A DNA stretch of 64,000 nt from Alphaproteobacteria bacterium WMHbin7 (GTDB lineage Bacteria; Pseudomonadota; Alphaproteobacteria; Rhodospirillales; WMHbin7), in assembly GCA_002753155.1 (NCBI GenBank), contig PDZW01000001.1, forward strand, positions 1 through 64,000. The letters are read 5' to 3'. The notes beneath the pieces were generated by a model, which was given only the letters and a program-made list of their open reading frames with translations, ran no database searches and had not been told where the DNA came from. Below, one piece after another: positions 60,411 to 64,000 of this stretch. A program made the position numbers and the translations under genes. The first letter of the stretch is position 1. Every line of letters starts with the position of its first letter.

Positions 60411-61256
60411 TCAGGCGGGCTTGCTCAGAATCGCCCACATATTGTCGCTGGTGGGTAGGCTGCCCAGGAAATCGAAGCGGATGTCCAGCCCCGCTTTTTG
60501 TGCAAGCTGGCGCAAGGAGTTCCTGGTGTAGTAATTGAGATGGTCCGGGTAGCGAAAGCCGCACCATTTCTTGCCCATGACTCTCCGGTTGATGCTGCCG
60601 AAATTTGGCACCTTCACCACAGCGATGCCGCCCGGCTTGAGCACGCGAAAAACCTCCTTCATGACGCCCAGGGGATTTTCTTCGTGTTCAAGGTACGAGC
60701 GCATGGCGACGGCTTCGAAGAAGTTCTCCTCGAATCTTCCCAGTCCCTCGATGGAGGGAGCGTTCTCGGCATGGCCGCCGTGCGGGCGGAAAAGCTGATC
60801 GGCCTTGATGGCCAGCGAGGTGCTGATCTCGACGCCGTAAGGGGTGAAGCTGTCCAGGAGATCGAGGATGGTTTCACCGCTGCCGCAGCCCAGGTCGAGA
60901 ATCCGTCCCTGGTTGAACTTCTCCCGCACATAGCGGCCGACCTTGCGTTTCCCGAACAGGTGCATGCGCATGCGGGTCAAGCGGCTGAACTTGTAAGAGA
61001 CTTTTCTCAGCTCGGCCTTGCGTTCGGTCTCGACCTGAAAACGCGCATTCCAGTCCAGATCGACTGCCAGATGTTCGTATTTGGGGGCCGTGTCGATATA
61101 GGTGAAGCCGCAATCCCTGCAAGACCGGATCGTCCAGGGTGCCAGCGAATAGGGGCTGGCCGGCTGGTCCTGATTGTCACGGCCGCAAAGCGGGCAGGGG
61201 CGGTAGCTCACGCTGATGGTGGTTCCAGCCGAGACAACTTGCGACGCCGCACTCAT
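60411..61256 (-). CDS. Class I SAM-dependent methyltransferase with N-terminal zinc-binding Cys motif
   Basis: YRPCPLCGRDNQ...IRSCRDCGFTYID; GRILDLGCGSGETILDLLDSFTPYGVEIS. Confidence 0.88.
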   Translation of the reverse strand: MSAASQVVSAGTTISVSYRPCPLCGRDNQDQPASPYSLAPWTIRSCRDCGFTYIDTAPKYEHLAVDLDWNARFQVETERKAELRKVSYKFSRLTRMRMHLFGKRKVGRYVREKFNQGRILDLGCGSGETILDLLDSFTPYGVEISTSLAIKADQLFRPHGGHAENAPSIEGLGRFEENFFEAVAMRSYLEHEENPLGVMKEVFRVLKPGGIAVVKVPNFGSINRRVMGKKWCGFRYPDHLNYYTRNSLRQLAQKAGLDIRFDFLGSLPTSDNMWAILSKPA

Positions 61257-61325
61257 AAATCCAAACCCTCTCTATTACGCGCAGTCCAGTGTGATGGGGG
61301 CGAAATTTAGTGCTAGAATGCCAGC

Positions 61326-61928
61326 ATGGCAAGGAAATCGCCTTATGATGGACAGGATCGAGCGGAGTGGCCGCAGATTGCCGCTCGTTTGGCTGCCGAG
61401 TATCCGTTTGCCGTGAACGGCTTTCTAAGCGCGGTCGAGGCGGTTTGGGCGCGGACATACCAGCTTGATAAATTTCAGAAGGAATTGGGCGATCTGGAAT
61501 TCGCGCTCGATCACGGCATGAAGCCTGCGAACCTGCCAAAACCCTTCAAGGGGCTGGAGCAAGGCAGTCACCATTTTCTGTCCGTGGCCGTGGCGCGGGA
61601 ACTGTCGAAGCTTCATCCCGAGTTCTGGCACGTGGAAGTGGCCGATTGGGGGGCGATTCTGCGTTTTCTGCCCGATGGTCATTTTTCGTTGAAGATATTG
61701 GTCTCGGACGACACCCCCGGCTTGCAAAGTGCCAAGGACTGGGCTGATGAAAGCCGCCCCTCTGGCTATGTCCTGGCCATCCATCTGGCACCGGCTCAAT
61801 CCAAGCGCTTTCGGCTACGCTGGGGCTGGATCGACCGCGATGACTGGGGCGTGGTGGCAGGCCGCCAGATCGTTCCCGAAGCGGTGGCCGCAGCCAAGAT
61901 GGTCTGGCTGCCCCTTCCAGTCTCCTGA
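61326..61928 (+). CDS. Possible ScaI-family restriction-endonuclease-like protein, degenerate active site
   Basis: KSPYDGQDRAEWPQIAARLAAEYPF...; SGYVLAIHLAPAQSKRFRLRWGWIDRDDW resembles recalled ScaI-family features, but E-x-K region reads FSLKILVSDD. Confidence 0.45.
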   Translation: MARKSPYDGQDRAEWPQIAARLAAEYPFAVNGFLSAVEAVWARTYQLDKFQKELGDLEFALDHGMKPANLPKPFKGLEQGSHHFLSVAVARELSKLHPEFWHVEVADWGAILRFLPDGHFSLKILVSDDTPGLQSAKDWADESRPSGYVLAIHLAPAQSKRFRLRWGWIDRDDWGVVAGRQIVPEAVAAAKMVWLPLPVS

Positions 61929-61949
61929 TCACGGCAGGCCAAATTTGAT

Positions 61950-62564
61950 TTAGCGCCCGCGAGGCGCTCCGCCACCGCCACCGCCACCGCCACCCATCGC
62001 GCCGCCGGGGCCTCTCTGCTGGTCACCCATACCGCCGCCCATCATGCCCTGACCGCCTTGCGGTCCCATTTGGCCTTGTCCCTGGCCTTGCATGCCCTGG
62101 CCCAAGCCTTGGGGTGGAGGCGGGGGCATCTGGCCCATCTGGCCTTGTCCGCCCGTCATGCCCTGTCCGCCTTGCGGACCCATCATGCCCTGGCCTTGCG
62201 GTCCCATCATTCCTTGCCCGCCTTGCGGTCCCATCTGGCCTTGTCCGCCCATCATGCCCTGACCTTGTCCCATGCCCTGGGGAGGCGGGGGCATCTGGCC
62301 CATCTGGCCTTGTCCCATCATGCCCTGACCTTGCATGCCCTGGGGAGGCGGTCCCATCATACCCTGACCCTGCATGCCTTGCGGGGGTGGTCCCATCATG
62401 CCCTGACCGCCTTGCGGTCCCATCTGGCCTTGACCTTGCCCCATCATGCCCTGGCCCTTTTGCCCCATCTGCCCCATGGGAGGCTGCTGGCCCTGGCCTT
62501 GCTGGGCAAAGGCTTGTGGCGTCAAGGCAAGGGCGGCGGCACAGATCACGAGGCTGCGAAGCAT
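61950..62564 (-). CDS. Secreted Met/Gly/Gln/Pro-rich low-complexity repeat protein
   Basis: Signal peptide MLRSLVICAAALALTPQAFAQ followed by repeats of GQGMMGPQGGQGMMG / QMGQMPPPPQG. Confidence 0.75.
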   Translation of the reverse strand: MLRSLVICAAALALTPQAFAQQGQGQQPPMGQMGQKGQGMMGQGQGQMGPQGGQGMMGPPPQGMQGQGMMGPPPQGMQGQGMMGQGQMGQMPPPPQGMGQGQGMMGGQGQMGPQGGQGMMGPQGQGMMGPQGGQGMTGGQGQMGQMPPPPPQGLGQGMQGQGQGQMGPQGGQGMMGGGMGDQQRGPGGAMGGGGGGGGGAPRGR

Positions 62565-62609
62565 GGGACCTCCTTTGGGCGGTTGGTCTTTGGGCGTTCG
62601 ACCGCTAGA

Positions 62610-63014
62610 TTACCTGTTTTTCTCGCGCTTTTCACTGCGCATCTCGCGCATCTCGCCGCGCTTTTCGCGCAGTTCCTTGGCCTTGGGCTCGGGTCGGCCA
62701 TCGCGCTTGTCGCGCTTATCGTCACGCATGTCCTTGCGGTCGTCCTTCAGGTCCTTCCTGGCGTCGCGCATGTCTTTGCGGTCCTGCTTCAACTCGTCTC
62801 GATACTGGGCGGCACCTTCCTTGTCGCCTTCCTTCAGGGCGTCGCGCCGGGCCTTGCGGTCCTCGATCGCTTCCTTGTGGGCGTCGCGGATGTCCTGGCG
62901 GTCCTGGCGCAATTGCTGGCGGTCGTTCTGCATTTGCTGGTTCTGGCCTTGGGCCAGGGCCAGCGTCGGCGTGGCGAACAGGACGGCGGCAAGAAGGGCT
63001 GTTTTCTGGTTCAT
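62610..63014 (-). CDS. Secreted highly charged Asp/Arg/Lys-rich repeat protein
   Basis: Signal peptide MNQKTALLAAVLFATPTLALAQ; heptad-like QDRKDMRDARKDLKDDRKDMRD. Confidence 0.78.
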   Translation of the reverse strand: MNQKTALLAAVLFATPTLALAQGQNQQMQNDRQQLRQDRQDIRDAHKEAIEDRKARRDALKEGDKEGAAQYRDELKQDRKDMRDARKDLKDDRKDMRDDKRDKRDGRPEPKAKELREKRGEMREMRSEKREKNR

Positions 63015-63123
63015 GGCTGAAACACTCCGAAGAAGGAACGATGAGAGGCAGTAAACCCTGGAAACATGGCAAAAATGAGCTGTTGATTATGGCGATTTTG
63101 CCTCAGATCGTCCGTGACGGGCA

Positions 63124-63744
63124 TCACCAGCAGCGTTTCCAGGGCCCCAGATCCAGGTGGAGGTGATCCTTGTGATCGTAGTCCGAGGACGGGGTCAGAA
63201 CCAGATGAAAGATATCGCAAGCCCCCTTGGCGGCCTTGCGCAGATAGGTGGTGCGGGCTGTCTTGCCCCGCCAGTCGTCGCGAATTTTCAGAATCGTTCC
63301 ATCGCCAAGCTCGATCGCCCAAAGATCGATGGCCCGGCCCAGCCCATGCTGGCTGATCCGTTTGCCGTCGCGCTGGTTGCGGCAATCATAGGCCCCGACG
63401 TGATGGATGGTGCGCACGGATTGCCCCAAATATTCCTTGGCCATGGGGCGAAGAACGGCGGAATCGAATCGGGCCAGGGCCAGGGCGGTGGGGCAGCTCA
63501 TGGTGGCGGGGCGGTTAAGCCCCGAGGCAAGCCGTTGAAGTTCAACAGCATTCGCCACCTGACAGCCGTCGGGGGTCGAGATATCGGTCAGTTCGCGGAA
63601 ACGGGCGCCACTGGCTCTAAGATCGGCCAGACATTGCGCCGGATCGGGTTTGGGAATGGGCGCGCGCGTCCCGGTTTCGGGAGCCACCAGGGCGCAGCCG
63701 CCAAGAAGGAACAAAAGAAGCAGAGTAAGAGCGCCCCTCAACAT
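63124..63744 (-). CDS. Extensin-like family lipoprotein
   Basis: LLGGCALVAPETG lipobox; GAYDCRNQRDGKRISQHGLGRAIDLWAI; DHKDHLHLDLGPW. Confidence 0.87.
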   Translation of the reverse strand: MLRGALTLLLLFLLGGCALVAPETGTRAPIPKPDPAQCLADLRASGARFRELTDISTPDGCQVANAVELQRLASGLNRPATMSCPTALALARFDSAVLRPMAKEYLGQSVRTIHHVGAYDCRNQRDGKRISQHGLGRAIDLWAIELGDGTILKIRDDWRGKTARTTYLRKAAKGACDIFHLVLTPSSDYDHKDHLHLDLGPWKRCW

Positions 63745-63808
63745 CTAGCCATTGTGATCGATTTGTTGTAAATCCACAACTTGTTGATATACCTCATCGA
63801 GGCTTTCC

Positions 63809-64000
63809 TTGTTCCTGGCCCAGCTTTCCGATTTTCATCTCTCATCGGCCCAACCCGAGCGCCTTGACCGTCTGGAACAGACGCTCGATCTGCTGCTCAC
63901 CCTCGATCCGGCCCCGGCCTGTCTGCTGATTACCGGCGACGTGGCGGATCGGGGCGAGCCCGCCATGTATGTACAGGCGGCAAGGCAATTGGCCCGTCTG
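63809..64000 (+). CDS. Metallophosphoesterase (3',5'-cAMP phosphodiesterase-like), truncated by the window end
   Basis: Translation LFLAQLSDFHLSSAQPERLDRLEQTLDLLLTLDPAPACLLITGDVADRGEPAMY; start uncertain. Confidence 0.8.
   Translation, partial: MFLAQLSDFHLSSAQPERLDRLEQTLDLLLTLDPAPACLLITGDVADRGEPAMYVQAARQLARL

Noticed and set aside
60411-61928. Complete restriction-modification system formed by the SAM methyltransferase and the ScaI-like protein
   Set aside because: The methyltransferase has a CPLCG/CRDCG zinc motif and small-molecule methyltransferase features, not DNA methyltransferase motifs; the genes diverge.
62058-63020. 320-aa + strand ORF (MRSHLALSLALHALAQALG...)
   Set aside because: Antisense to the two secreted low-complexity genes; its composition is a by-product of their repeats, while the minus-strand ORFs have clean signal peptides.

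Overview
The window reads as a GC-rich alphaproteobacterial chromosome segment, Rhodospirillaceae/Magnetospirillum-like by gene content and order (inference; no search was run). The left half is a housekeeping backbone: dGTPase, argS, SPOR protein, nagZ, M50 protease, scpA, scpB, tatABC, serS, surE, pcm, LysM/M23 peptidase, yajC, secD, secF. A ~6 kb islet (8.6-14.5 kb) sits between scpB and tatA. The right half holds ilvD, an acyl-CoA ligase, a glycosyltransferase-methyltransferase fusion, a ParDE-like toxin-antitoxin pair, a dTDP-deoxysugar cluster (rfbA, rfbB, rfbC and others), and a nitrogenase locus with draT-draG-draB-like genes divergent from nifHDK. The nifH promoter carries two TGT-N10-ACA sites and a sigma-54 promoter. 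The observations most worth a second look are: (1) two head-to-head hairpins at 12.24-12.40 kb that share an unusual 1x5 internal loop with compensatory stem changes; (2) seven short perfect hairpins at 37.91-38.11 kb filling a convergent junction; (3) a possible degenerate ScaI-family restriction-endonuclease-like protein at 61.3 kb with no methyltransferase partner; (4) a His-for-Lys DegT-fold enzyme in the sugar cluster, suggesting a 3-dehydratase; (5) two adjacent secreted low-complexity proteins at 62-63 kb; (6) a 33-aa membrane microprotein coupled to a flagellin-like orphan protein; (7) a sulfur-linked ArsR-rhodanese/TauE module with operator-like palindromes. No rRNA, tRNA or CRISPR array was recognised.
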